Positions 49,701 through 60,971 of a stretch of 64,000 nt of DNA are shown here, in pieces. The DNA comes from Marsupella aquatica (lineage: Eukaryota; Marchantiophyta): the NCBI GenBank assembly GCA_973895155.1, contig OZ316891.1, positions 19,530,001-19,594,000 on the forward strand, in the 5' to 3' direction. A model generated the notes under the pieces. It was not told where the DNA came from. It did no database searches and was given only the letters and a program-made list of their open reading frames with translations. Position 1 is the stretch's first letter; each line of letters starts with the position of its first letter. Both the position numbers and the translations under genes were made by a program.

Positions 49701-50124
49701 CTACTGTCTTCCCCCGAACCGCCCGGGCGTTGTGTTCGAAAATGGATTTTTCCAGGTCACCATGAGAAAAAGTATTTTTCCTTCAAACACAACATCGTTT
49801 TAACACAACGCCAGGGGCGTTGTGTTTGAATATTGGCATTGTGTTCGAGTTAGACACTGTGTTCGAGATTTGACCCCAAACTATTCTACACTAAGCACAA
49901 ATAAAAAAAATTCAAGAATCATATATCAATGCCAATATTCAAACATAACGTCAATATTCAAACACAACGCCCATTTTCAAACACAACGCCCTACAAATAC
50001 AAAAAATGAAAACACATAGTCAAAACTTAAATACAACACCCCGGGCGCACTATTTGAATAGAGCGCCCCATGGTCCACTATTCGAATACAAGGCCATGGC
50101 GTTGTGTTCGGGGGAAGACGGTAG
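49701..50124. mobile_element. foldback MITE-like element with GTCTTCCCCCGAAC ends
   Basis: CTACTGTCTTCCCCCGAAC (49,701-49,719) is mirrored by the inverted GTTCGGGGGAAGACGGTAG (50,106-50,124), 18 of 19 matching. The interior has many copies, in both orientations, of CGTTGTGTTYGAA / TTCAAACACAACGCC. No convincing target duplication was seen. No coding sequence. Confidence 0.7.
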
Positions 50125-50444
50125 CTCTTCATTAAAAATTTGTTTTTCTGGAAGTGTCAGATCAATCCATACCCCTTTTAATCTCAATTTTCTCTGCCCA
50201 AGCTACCCCGTAGCCTACCCTAACCTGACCAAGATAAACAATTAATTGAATATTAATTAAAAACTAATTATTAGCTTTAAAATTTTTTGAGTGTAAATAC
50301 CATATATAACACATTTATTTTTCTATCACTTTGCTATGCTTGGACTCTATGTTATGGTGATCGTTATCTCGCTCTCCAATTTCTAGGTGCAATACACAGG
50401 TTGTTGAGCACCACTACAATAACTTTACCTTGCCTTGACATAAG

Positions 50445-51262
50445 TTTCTCATCTCACCATTTTTTCTCACATTGACATCTTTCCTTCACCCTCAACATAC
50501 TTTCTTTAATTGACATCTTTTTCTCACCTCGCCATGTTTTCTCTCGTTGACATATTTTTTCACCTTGACTTCTTTTCCTCCACTCAACATCTCTTTTTCT
50601 CATTGACATCTTTCTTCACCTCAACATCTGATCTTTTTCTCACCTCCACATTTTTAGTTCATTGCAACATCTTTTCCTCATCTTTACATATTTTTCTCAC
50701 CTCGCCATAGCCATCTTTTCTCTCCATGACATATATTTTCTCAACTTGACATCTTTTTTTTTCATCGACATCTTTGTTCACCTCAACATCTTTTTCTCAC
50801 CACGCCATCTTTCTGCAATTTTTGTCTTAACGACATCTTTTCAACTCAACTACATCTTGGCAACATGACTTCTCTTTACTTAAGGACATCTTCGGTGCCA
50901 TGACATTTTTTTTCTTAACAATATCTTGGCTCACACAATATTATTTTTCTTAATAACACCTTGGGCGACAAGACATCTTTTTCACAACATCTTGGGGGCC
51001 ACAACATCTTGGGTGACACAATCATTTTTCTTAATGACACCTTGGGCGACACACCATCATTTTCCTTCACGACATTTTGGGGTGACATGACATTTTTTTC
51101 TTAATGACATCTTTTATTCTTAATGACATCTTGGGCGACACGATATCTTTTTTCTTAACAACATCTTGGGCGACATAAGATCTTTTTTCCTTAACAACAT
51201 CTTAGGCAATATAACATCATTTTTCTTAACAACATCTTGGGCAACACGCCATCTTTTTCGTT
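50445..51262. repeat. GACATCTT-type minisatellite
   Basis: The left half is an irregular array of TTGACATCTTTTTCTCACC-like units. The right half (from ~50,880) has units built on CTTAACRACATCTTGGGCGAC, ~30-45 bases each. The same unit reappears at 59,113-59,300, on the other side of Copia 2. Confidence 0.8.
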
Positions 51263-51439
51263 CCTCCCCGCTCCTTTGTTGTCTATTTAGCACCCTCTAC
51301 CGCGGCAGTTGTATGTGAGCCTTTTGTCATCCATCTTACAAGGCATCCAGGGATATCCATTGCGGCTACCCCAAAATTTGGTATAGGACTAGATATGAGT
51401 ATTAAATTACTCGGTCTACCCCCGGGGTCCTCACTTATT

Positions 51440-51784
51440 TGTAGAGCAAAGACGACAATCGCAACGGCAAGCCCATGAACCATCCAACGCACAATAGTCA
51501 ACACAGAGAGATACGTGGTTCACCTCCACATGAGGCTACGTCCACGGGAACACACGAGAGCTTTACTGCACTCTAGGCCGACTGGCCATACCAAGCATCC
51601 ATATCGCAAGCTCTCCCTATCTCTCAACTAGCTCCGTAACAATGAGCCTAAGTTCCCACTCTCCAAGCAAACACCGCTTGGTTATAGAGTGTGCACAGCA
51701 TGACTAACCTAACCAAGTCTGCAACTAAGGTTAGCCTTAACTACAGTACAGTCGTAACTCTAGACCTAAGAGTAAATCCTAACA
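51440..51784 (-). repeat. 3' LTR of Copia 2
   Basis: Direct terminal repeat matching 58,156-58,499 with only scattered single-base differences. Confidence 0.95.
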
Positions 51785-51796
51785 ATCTCCCCCTTG
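51785..51796 (-). promoter_or_regulatory. polypurine tract of Copia 2
   Basis: The minus strand reads AAGGGGGAGAT directly before the 3' LTR, the counterpart of the tract in Copia 1. Confidence 0.8.
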
Positions 51797-51975
51797 ACTC
51801 TGGTCTAGGGGAGGGTAAAGACTGCTACCAATATGATTGCTTAGCAGGAAGTTCTGGAAAGGAAAACCAAATCGGTTTTCCCCTCTTTATACGAGAGTAG
51901 ACCATAACTAAGTCGTAGCCTATACAAGGAATGAGCAAGAGCATATCTTAGTATCTACACAAATGTTAAGTAACC

Positions 51976-54168
51976 CTACCTGTGAGGCATTTGCAAAACC
52001 TGCAACGCATCACGGTGTCTAGAAAAACTCTCCAAAGGAATCACTTTGGTAAAAGCGTCAGCCGGGTTGAGTTTACCGTCAATCTTGACTAGCTCAAACA
52101 TATTATCAGACACAGCTTGTCTGATAAAATGGTACCTGACGTCAATGTGCTTCATTCTACTGTCCATCACCTGGTTCACAGCAAGGTGGAGCGCACTCTG
52201 ACTATCACAATGGAGCTTCACATTCCCCTATGGCAATCCCATCTCAGTGATCAGTCTATCCAACCAAATCGCTTCCTTCGCTGCTTCCGCTGCTGCAACA
52301 TACTCCGCTTCTGTAGTAGACTGAGCAATACACTTCTGCAAAGTAGACCTCCAACTTATGCATCCACCTCCCAGTGTGAACACATAACCTGTTGTTGACC
52401 TCCTCCGATCCAGATCCTGTGCATAGTCAGCATCTACATAGCCCATCAATGATCTAGCATTATCAGCATGTGCATCAAACAATAGACCATGATCCACGGT
52501 ACCCTTCAAATACCGAATAATCCACTTCATTGCTTCCCAGTGTACCTTCCTTGGATTCGACATGTACCTGATCACCTTGCCCATAGCCATGGCAAGATCA
52601 GGTCTAGTGCAAGTCATCAAATACATGAGACTCCCCACTGCCTTGTCATACGGAACCTTTGACATCAACCCCTTCTCAGTGTCATCCGTAGGACAGAATG
52701 CTGATGATAACTTGAAGTGTGGAGCCAACGGGGTACTTACTGGCTTGCTATCCCCCATGTTGAACCTTGCAATTACCTTCCTCGCATAACTGCTCTGCAT
52801 CAACCATAGCTTGCCAGCCTCTAAGTCCCTAGTGATCTCCATACCCAAAATCCTCTTAGCTGGCCCTAAGTCCTTCATCTTAAACTTTGCACTTAGCAGT
52901 GCCTTGAGCTTAACAATCTCATACCTATTCTTGGCCGCAATAAAGGGTATGGCACGCGTGACAGTAAATAGGAAACAAGTTTATTGGTACCAGCAAAAAT
53001 TTTCTTGTTACCAGCAAAAAGTTACTATTACCAGGAAAAATAACCATGTTAAAATATTTTCTAAAAAGTCACATTTTCCAAAAAAATTTAAATTGCAAAG
53101 TTTTTTGGCTAGCATTGGGCGCTGGCAAAAAAAATGAAAAATTTGAAGGAAATAAAAACTTTTTTTTTCCAAAAAAAAATTCAAAAAAAATTATCACTCG
53201 TTTTTTTGTTACCAGTTTCTGTTTCCTTTTACTGTTTGCTGTTTCCTGTCGTTTGTAAATACCCTGCAATAAGCATGTCATCCACATAAAGTACTAAAAC
53301 AATGAACCCAAAAATAGTATTTTTCACCGATTTAAGATACACACATGGGTCAAACACACTCTTGTGAAAGCCTTGCACGAATCCAATCATCAAACCGCTT
53401 ATTCCACTGTCTTGGTGACTGCTTCAACCCGTACAAGGATCTCAACAATCTGCAAACCAAATCCTCTTGCCCTTTCTTCACAAAACCTAGCGGCTGTCTC
53501 ATGAAGATCACCTCTTCCAAGGTGCCATAGAGGAAAGTTGTGACAACATCCATCTGATCTAGCAGCAGACCAAACATAACAACAAGCACACACAATAGCC
53601 ATATTGTTGAGTACTTAGCAACTGGTGAGAAGACCTCATTGTAATCCACACCTTTTCCTTGTGTGAATCCCTTGGCTACCAACCTAGCCTTGTAGACCTT
53701 CGATCCACCTCCTGTGGACTGATCCTTTAGCTTGTATATCCACTTGCTGTCCACCACTTGCTGTCCCTCAGGCAGCTTGACAAGCTCCCAAGTTTTGTTG
53801 TCCTTCAGTGACTGCATCTCTGTTTGCATTGCTGCAGTCCACTCCTGCTTCTCCTTTGAAGCACTTGCTTCATGAAATGAAGAAGGTTCTCCTTCTTCCA
53901 AAATCAACGCATCACCCTCATCATCAGTAACAAAATCCTCCTCTTGCAACTGAGATGAATCAACCCACTGTCCATACCTCGGTGGAGTGCGTACAGTGCG
54001 GCCAGATGTTCTTCTAGCCGATGACTCCGGTTGATCTGCGTGTGCTGGTACAATTTGAAGCTCAGCAATATCCACTTGTTGCTCACCAACATCAACAAAC
54101 TCCTCTGGTTCCTCTGGCATAGGAACCAACTCCATAATTGGAGCAACTTCTTCTCTCCGGTTATGCAC
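51976..54168 (-). pseudogene. Copia 2 reverse transcriptase / RNase H, interrupted by a MITE
   Basis: Read leftward. 54,168-53,350 carries the linker and RT start (VDSKWIYKLKDQSTGGGSKV, VAKGFTQGKGVDYNEVFS, MDVVTTFLYGTLEE, SLYGLKQSPRQW). The YVDD catalytic box is on the right side of an inserted 322-base MITE (52,944-53,265). After the MITE the sense continues in 52,878-52,228 (MKDLGPAKRILGMEI, then TRPDLAMAMGKVIRYMSNP, RNase H SRRSTTGYVF-like and STTEAEYVAAAEA). 52,221-51,976 completes RNase H (LHCDSQSALHLAVNQVMDSR, MKHIDVRYHFIR). A frame break near 52,225 separates these last two parts. The enzyme would reverse-transcribe the element RNA in cytoplasmic particles, but this copy cannot encode it intact. 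Confidence 0.93.
52944..53265. mobile_element. hAT-like MITE inside Copia 2 reverse transcriptase
   Basis: A 322-base AT-rich insert with inverted ends AGGGTAT...ATACCCT. It is flanked by GCAATAA (52,937-52,943 and 53,266-53,272), or by an 8-base CGCAATAA/TGCAATAA with one mismatch. The size and 7-8 base duplication suggest hAT-type transposition. Subterminal AGGAAACA words recur near both ends. No coding capacity. Confidence 0.75.
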
Positions 54169-54944
54169 CTCATGACCAATCTCCCCCTCAACGAGATCCG
54201 GGATAGGAGATTTTCCTTTGTCAGTACGGAGACCTGAGTATTCTCCCTCTCCTTCAATAATCTGGATTCATTGAAGAAAATATCCCTACTGACAACAAGC
54301 TTAGAGGCAATAGGATCCCATAGCCTATAGGCTTTCACACCACTCTGGTACCCAAGAAAAAAACATTTATTGGAGGTAGGATCCAACTTGGTCCTAATCT
54401 GCTTTGGTGTGAGAGCATATGCATCACTTCCAAAAACTACCAAGATATGATAGTCTATTTGCCGCTTATAGTGCATCTCAAACGGCGTTTTGAAATTGAT
54501 AGCACTAGAAGGAGAAAGATTTATCAAATAAGCTGCGGTATTGACAACTTCTGCCCAAAATTCTTGTGGTAAACCTGATTGGCTCAACATACTCCGTGAC
54601 CGCTCCAATAGTGTTTGATTGAGCCTCTCAACGACACCATTTTGTTGCGGAGTATAAATTGTGGTGAGATAGCGAGTTATCCCTTGTTCTGAACAATACT
54701 CTTCAAATTCCACTGAAGTGTACTCCCCGTCGTTGTCTGACCTCGGATATTTCACCTTTGTATCCAAACACTTGACCGTGTTTCCAGTCTGATTCTCCAC
54801 CTGGGCCTTCCACTTCTTAAAAATGGACAAGACATCAGACTTATGCATCATAAAATAAATCCACACAAATCTTGAGTAATCATCAATAAATGATACATAG
54901 TACAACTTTCCAGAGGGTGAGGGTGTCGGGGATGGACCCCACAC
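53904..54944 (-). CDS. Copia 2 integrase
   Basis: Integrase core that inserts element DNA into the genome. The frame opens before WGPSPTPSPSGKLYYVSFID and contains FIDDYSRFVWIYFM, the second catalytic Asp in PRSDNDGEYTSVEFEEYC, the catalytic Glu in TPQQNGVVERLNQTLLERSR, and the Copia motif FGSDAYALTPKQIRTKLDP followed by KCFFLGYQ. The remaining ~100 codons run out of the true frame: the linker to RT (TPPRYGQWVDSS) is in another frame. The HHCC-type upstream part is in the 55,056-55,238 piece. The integrase core itself looks uninterrupted over about 230 residues. Confidence 0.9.
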   Translation of the reverse strand: MWGPSPTPSPSGKLYYVSFIDDYSRFVWIYFMMHKSDVLSIFKKWKAQVENQTGNTVKCLDTKVKYPRSDNDGEYTSVEFEEYCSEQGITRYLTTIYTPQQNGVVERLNQTLLERSRSMLSQSGLPQEFWAEVVNTAAYLINLSPSSAINFKTPFEMHYKRQIDYHILVVFGSDAYALTPKQIRTKLDPTSNKCFFLGYQSGVKAYRLWDPIASKLVVSRDIFFNESRLLKERENTQVSVLTKENLLSRISLRGRLVMRCITGEKKLLQLWSWFLCQRNQRSLLMLVSNKWILLSFKLYQHTQINRSHRLEEHLAALYALHRGMDSGLIHLSCKRRILLLMMRVMR

Positions 54945-55055
54945 GTCACTATGTATATACTCAAGAACCGCTTTGGAATGATGAGTTCCAACATCGAAAG
55001 CACGACGATGCTACTTTCCAAGAATGCAGTGCTCACAGAACTCTAATTTACAAGA

Positions 55056-56505
55056 TTACAAATCATAAATGAGTCCATTCTTCCGTAAGATAACCAAACC
55101 CTTCTCACTCATGTGGCCTAGCCGTGAATGCCACAATTGAGTCATCCCCTCGTGAGACTTGGTTACATTGGCCTCTCCACATACAGTATTGCCCTGCAAC
55201 ACATACAAATTCTTCTGTCTGCTCCCCTTCAAAATCACTGTCTCTCCCGACCTGACTTGAAGTTCACCATCAACAACGCTTCATTGATGACCATTTGAAT
55301 CCAGCACACGGAGTGAAATCAAATTCTTACGCATGCTAGGTACATACCTGACTCCGGACACTATGCGTACAGCGCCATCAAACATTTGAATCTTCATAGA
55401 CCCAATACCCTCAATTTGACAGGAGTGATCATTTTCCATCAGAACTGAACCGTTTGAAACATAGTAAGAACTGAAAAACTCACGAATGTAACAAATGTGA
55501 AAAGAGCAAGCACAATCAAGAATCCACACATCATTTGATCTCCTAGATGACGTGCACAGGGCATACCCCTGGCTTCATAATACATACTTATCATTGAGTA
55601 AATCAGCATCTCCATCAGCCCTAGCCACATTTGTCGATGAAGATTCAGCTGTCTTTCCCTGATGAAGTGTCCAACCTGGTTGCACTTTCAACATGTCACC
55701 TGCCTTCTCCGAGGGGATTTGCCCCTGGACTTAGATATGGATTTAGATCTAAATTGGGTTCTACGGTCTCCAGTTGGTCGCTGCACACTCCTCCCACGGT
55801 TAACATTGAGGGCAGCACCAGAGGATGAAGGCTGTGACGTGATGTGCATCTTCTGTTGAAGATCATCACTAAGCAGAGAACTTACCACGTCATTGTATGA
55901 AATGGTATCCTATCATGATGCAACAACATTCGTGATAGGGACTGGTAAGATGGAGGCAATGAACTGAGAAGCTGCAAAGCCTTCGTCTCATCATTCAAAG
56001 TCTCCCCAAGGTTTTCCAAGTCAACGACCATATCGTTGAAAGCATCCACATTGTCCTGCAATTTCATACCGGATTCCTTCATCCTGAAACTCATCAGTTT
56101 GTAGGAAGTATAGAGCCGGTTCGACAACTCCTTGCGGTGATACTTGCTCTGCAATTCCGTAAACAAGGACATGCAATCCTTATGTGCACCCAACTGCTTG
56201 ATGATGGGAGGCATGAGATAGAGTGTAATACACCACACTCCCTGCTCCTGCATGCGGTCCCATTGTTTCTCATCAACATCGTCTTCACGAGGGCTCATTA
56301 GTTGGCCCATCCCTGACGCATAGAGCACTCCCTTCACCTGCTTTTCCCAGAGCAAGTAGTCAGAGCGCCCATCATACTTTGTCACTTCATACTTGGGTCC
56401 CCCAAGCTTGAATGTCCCCATCTTCTTCTTTGGTACTACCGTGAGCTCCGGTAGTAGAACAACTTCCTCCACCACACGCCGCACCGGTGACGGTACCGGT
56501 GTCAC
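55056..56505 (-). pseudogene. Copia 2 gag, protease and GAG-pre-integrase remnants
   Basis: 56,505-55,882: Gag capsid-like region (UBN2 type), with YEVTKYDGRSDYLLWEKQVK, LSNRLYTSYKLMSFRMKESG and ALQLLSSLPPSYQSL. 55,888-55,688: basic RNA-binding tail (RSKSISKSRGKSPRRR). Near 55,690-55,640 the zinc knuckle reads C-stop-KCNQVGHFIRE, so it has a nonsense codon where Trp is usual and lacks its last Cys. 55,529-55,281: protease, with WILDCACSFHI where DSG/DSA is usual. 55,238-55,056: GAG-pre-integrase (QLWHSRLGHMSEKGL). These breaks mean structural proteins cannot be made from this copy. Confidence 0.88.
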
Positions 56506-58141
56506 GTGCTCTTCCTCCTGATCCTCTCTCTGCCCCTCAAACTGTCACGGTGATCCTCGTGCTTCAAGTTCCACGTCTTCGAAAAACTCCTCCGAATCAC
56601 TCATATGAAAAAATCACAAAAAAATGTCATTTTTCACAACTTCTCAAAACACTCAAAACTAAACACCGCTGCGTAGCCCACAAAGCTAGGAGTCCAACAC
56701 TGAAAACTAAAATCAAAATCAAAATTCGACGGAAAAGTTATTCAAATTTTGGTTGGGGTGGGTAAAACCTTGGGAAACTCCCCCGTTTTGACCACCTCAG
56801 GGAATAACCAAAATGCCAAGTACAACCCGTCGTCGGAATCACAATTTGATTGGTACACTGCGTTGCTAACTTCAATGACTACGACCTCACCAAAAAAGAA
56901 CTGAAAAAATTTCCGTTCGGCACACGGAATCTTTGTCGGACGGCCAAAAAATAGCTCTCTGTTTTTCAGGAATATTCTCTATATAGTACCACAGGGCTCA
57001 TAGGGGGCCGTTCCCCCTGTCCAAGCGGTTAAATCGAAGGGTGGCAGGTCCCGGCACAAGGCAGAACCAATAAGGAGGGAGGAGGGATTAAATAAAACCG
57101 GGCCCAAAAGGGGTTTTAAGGCCCCTTAAGAAAAAATGCACGTATCAAGGGCCGGGCCGGGGTCGCGCAGGGGTGTACGAAGGGCGCGGGGAACGAAGCG
57201 GCTGCATATGCAGCCGTGAGTACACTAAGGATTGGGCATACGATGACGAGACGGGGCCGCGGTAGTGACCGACATGGTATGGCGGAGGGCGTACGAGCGC
57301 GCAAAAAGCGCCGGCCGGCGCTGCGCAGCTCGTCGCCACGGCTGCAAACCGGAGAGAAAACGAGGGTACAAGGGGCTGGCCAATACTGTGTGTGTATACA
57401 CACATAGTATACACCCAACTAGGGTGTTTAAAGCCCCTTTAAAAACAAAAAAGGATTCCAAAGAGAACTGTGTCGATAACACACCTTTGCCGCTGCCGTT
57501 TACATGAGAAAAATGAATGTCACCGACGGAAAAAGTTGCCGAATTGCACCGGCACACTCTGCTGCTCCAGCAAAGGAAAAACTTTTATCACGTCGCCATC
57601 ACTCTGCGTCAAGTGCCAATCCCAGACTCAAAATGACCGCCTCGCCGCGATCTCACCGTTGAGCCGTAGCACTTCGCGTTTCTTCCTCCGAGTCGGACGT
57701 CACGATGAGAAACCCGGTTCAGATGGGAACAAGCTCCATAGCTTGTGAAAAAACTTGAACGCTTCCTTCACTCGTCACGACGCACTCAGTAACCACTCGG
57801 CAGCAACTCAACTACCGAAACGATCAGCTCTCCTTAACCTCCAACTTGAGCTATAACATGTGACGCCTCTAGCACTGCACAGCTCACACCGTTGAAAACA
57901 CGAGCTTTGGTCTCTCCCTCGAAAAACCATCGAACACGAATAAATCCAGAACGACGCAAACTCTTATTCCTCCGCACCACGGATACCAACCAGTGAGTTC
58001 TATACACCGATAGAAAGCCCTCTCACTAATCTACCCGCTCAGCCACACACATTTGAGTTTCATGCGACGAAACTCCGAATGCAACACCAACACTGAACGT
58101 TGGAAAACCATCACGAAAAAACCTCGTCACCTCCCAGGCAT

Positions 58142-58153
58142 GCTCTGATACCA
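58142..58153 (-). promoter_or_regulatory. primer-binding site of Copia 2 (tRNA-iMet)
   Basis: The minus strand reads TGGTATCAGAGC two bases inside the 5' LTR, identical to the site in Copia 1. Confidence 0.92.
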
Positions 58154-58155
58154 AT

Positions 58156-58499
58156 TGTAGAGCAAAGATGACAATCGCAACAGCAAGCCCATGAACCATC
58201 CAACGCACAATAGTCAACACAGAGAGATACGTGGTTCACCTCCACATGAGGCTACGTCCACGGGAACACACGAGAGCTTTACTGCACTCTAGGCCGACTG
58301 GCCATACCAAGCATCCACAGCACAAGCTCTCCCTATCTCTCAACTAGCTCTGTAACAATGAACCTGAGTTCCCACTCTCCAAGCAAACACCGCTTGGTTA
58401 TAGAGTGTGCACAGCATGACTAACCTAACCAAGTCTGCAACTAGGTTAGCCTTAACTACGGTACAGTCGTAACTCTAGACCTAAGAGTAAATCCTAACA
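58156..58499 (-). repeat. 5' LTR of Copia 2
   Basis: The outer end abuts the TTATT duplication and the inner end abuts the tRNA primer site. Confidence 0.95.
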
Positions 58500-59112
58500 T
58501 TATTTCCTCTCTACCATCATGCAAAACTAAGTATAGGGTTTGTTTATTGGGTTGAGAAGAATACTTTTAAATTTCTATAGAAGAACATTAAGGTTTTTTA
58601 AATCCAATTTTGAGAATTATAAGAGAAGATAGGGTTTCAAAAATGATTTTTGGGAATATTTTTAGAATATTCCAAACAGATAGGGGTAGAAAAAATGTCG
58701 AGCGTGTTATGAGACCCCCGTTAGAGTGAGGCCCCCGAGGGTCTACCCCAATCTCGTACAAAACTCCAGCGGATTGCACTACGCGTGTTTTGTTGAAGAA
58801 ACTGAATAAATCCTAGTAAAACTTTTTGGGGTCTAGAGGATTTGACACATCATTGACATGTTCCAAAATGCCGTAGCCGGGGGGGGGGGGAATGGAAAAT
58901 ATAGATTTTTACTTATATTTATTTGCCCTTTCTTTGCCTGACGGGTAGCTCGCGTAAGAACTGATGCTGGCCTTGCCTTTTTTTCTGTGAATCAGCAAGC
59001 AGAATTGGCGAGCAGCTCTATGAGTTGCTTTTTCATAAAGGTTTCATCAATTTTGTCAAATTGGTGGTGCAAAGCTTCTTAGCAACTCATCAATCATAAA
59101 AAAGGGAGGGGC

Positions 59113-59318
59113 GATTCTTGATGACATCTTGGGCGACACAACAACTTTTTTTCTTTAAGAACATCTTGGGTGATAGGACATCGTTTTGTTTTTAACAACA
59201 TCTTAGGTGACATGAGATCTTTTTCTTAATGACATCTTTTTTCTTAACGACATCTTGGGCGCCACAATATCGTTTTGTTTAACGACATCTTTTGTGCAAC
59301 GCACGGGTATTGAGCTAA
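59113..59318 (+). mobile_element. minisatellite and candidate Helitron 3' end
   Basis: Units of ACATCTTGGGYGA (as at 50.9-51.26 kb) end in GTGCAACGCACGGGTATTGA followed by GCTAA and then T. A short hairpin (GTGC-AAC-GCAC) just before a CTAA terminus next to a T is the form of a Helitron 3' end, and GCAACGCACGGG is familiar from plant Helitrons. The 5' TC end was not located. If it lies left of 50.4 kb, Copia 2 and the MITE are nested inside. Confidence 0.35.
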
Positions 59319-60650
59319 TAAGATATAGGAAGATGACAGATAGGTTTTAGTACAATACACTATGTAGATTATGATCTGTTGCAAGTCAACTCAGCCACAC
59401 TTGCCATGAGAAACATCAGAAACAATGTACACCTTGATTCTGCCTAGGAGAGACATTTCAGATGTATTTTCTCAATTTTCAAGCTTTGAGGGTGTGTAGT
59501 GAATGTTAGATAAGTGTATGAAAGAATTACACTTATCAGGATTCTGATAACTAAGTGCAAAGTACTCATTAGCTGGAAGTTACCAATACCTGCACTAATT
59601 TTCATTATTGCACTCTATCAATTGGTAAGTACAATATGGTAGATACTTGTTCCAAAACTGAAAGGGTGAATGACGCAGGTGAAGATTGCTTGAAAACTCA
59701 TGTATTATATCCCCTTGGATCCCACTCGTAGATGATGCTCGCTTGCCCATTTCCAATTGATAAGAGAGTGTGACCTTCAATTTTTTCCAAAAGTGTAGTG
59801 TTTTGTGAGCAATGGGCTTTGGTGAACCCCCACCTTGAGATGGGGTTTCACCACAAACTGGCCGACCTTCAAAGCTAGAACTTGGAACTTCACTGGCCAC
59901 AACGAAAACTGTTACAGTTAGGCTACGCCTGATGGGCGACTAAAATTGAGCAAACTTTGCACTTATGTAAGTGCTTAGGCAGCATTCCTGAATTGCGAAG
60001 TGTGAATGGATACAGCCTCATGTGAACATGTACAGCAGACTGTGTCTAAGTGCAGGCTCCCGGGACTACACCATAAGCCAGCACTCATCCATGGAATGCA
60101 CTATGCTATAAGTGCACAGGGATATCATTCATTTCATACACTAATATGGTCTGTGCTACCTAATAAGTGCATGGGAAATCATTCCTGCATTTCCGCATTG
60201 TGTTGTCAAGTCAAACACACTGGATTCCTCATTCCCAGAGCCTTCATATTGCACAATTCAACCTGATAAGTGTATGAAATAGCTTCATGTATGCTGTGCG
60301 TATCAATAAACACTTCTTATGTATGCATTGTTGTAATTGATAAATGTATCAGTATACTTATAAACAGACATGCAGTTGTCTTTAAGTGCCTATATTTTGT
60401 CGAATAGTGAGGGTCAACCTGCACTTAGGCAAACGACATGTTTTGGTACAGTTACAAAGGAAATTGCTGTGATCTTAGTTAGGGGACTACATGGATGGCC
60501 TGCACTTATCCATGTTGCACTTAGACACGAATCACTGCATCTCATGTTTTGGCACTCTGGGCAAAGAGGGGGAGAGTTGAATGGTGGGACCCAGTGGGTA
60601 CAATGGAGTTTTCCGAAGTTCTTCCAAAATACGAATAACCACCTTCACCC

Positions 60651-60674
60651 CAGATTAGGGTTTAGGGTTTAGAG
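60651..60674 (+). promoter_or_regulatory. telo-box cluster in the PFAS promoter/5' UTR
   Basis: Adjacent copies of TTAGGGTTTAGGGTTTAG lie about 300 bases before the start codon. Telo-boxes (AAACCCTAA) are common in plant promoters of ribosomal, replication and nucleotide-synthesis genes. A CTCTTCTCTT pyrimidine tract follows at about 60,792-60,812. Confidence 0.55.
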
Positions 60675-60971
60675 GGTCATCTCCAGTCGAAGTCGAAGAA
60701 CAAACACTGATTGCTCTTCCTGAGTCTCAATTAGCCGGTGCATTTCGCCGGCCCACGGATCGATTTCTGCATTTCTGCAACTCTTCGAACCTCTCTTCTC
60801 TTCTCTTCTCTTCAATTGAATTCAATTTGGCTCAGCTCAGTTAGCTTACTGCATAGCTCTCGAACTTCTCCGCAAATTGCCGCAACCTCTCCATTCGAAA
60901 CTCCACGTCCTTTCGAGCTCGGACTGAAATTCTGCAGCTGCTGGCTCGGAACTTCTGGTGTAGCACAAGCC

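Larger units (their letters stand above)
49503..51412. other. repeat-dominated intergenic region
   Basis: No gene. It contains a foldback element (49,701-50,124), AT-rich DNA, and a long minisatellite (50,445-51,262). Confidence 0.6.
51440..58499 (-). mobile_element. Copia LTR retrotransposon 2, TSD TTATT
   Basis: A 7.06 kb element with LTRs at 51,440-51,784 and 58,156-58,499 (TGTAGAGC...TAACA), flanked by TTATT at 51,435-51,439 and 58,500-58,504. It is on the minus strand. It has an initiator-Met primer site, a purine tract and a full order of gag, protease, integrase, RT and RNase H, all broken by frameshifts or stops. The LTRs are very similar by eye (a handful of differences). The same lineage as Copia 1: the pol proteins align closely and the PBS is the same. 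Confidence 0.95.
51422..58739. mobile_element. MITE (family A) split by Copia 2, 9-bp TSD GGTCTACCC
   Basis: GGTCTACCC at 51,413-51,421 and at 58,740-58,748 flank a MITE made of 51,422-51,439 and 58,505-58,739 (~253 bases). Inverted ends: CCGGGGTCCTCACT at the left and CTCGGGGGCCTCACT read from the right. It matches the MITE inside Copia 1 in inverted orientation. Copia 2 with its TTATT duplication sits in the gap. Confidence 0.75.
58749..60971. other. intergenic region upstream of the purine-synthesis gene
   Basis: It contains a 12-base G run near 58,879, a second stretch of the GACATCTT minisatellite with a Helitron-like 3' end (59,113-59,318), a dispersed repeat shared with 38.4 kb (59,470-59,640), and an AAGTGCA-rich stretch (59.9-60.5 kb). 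The last ~350 bases are the promoter and 5' UTR of the downstream gene. No gene otherwise. Confidence 0.5.
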
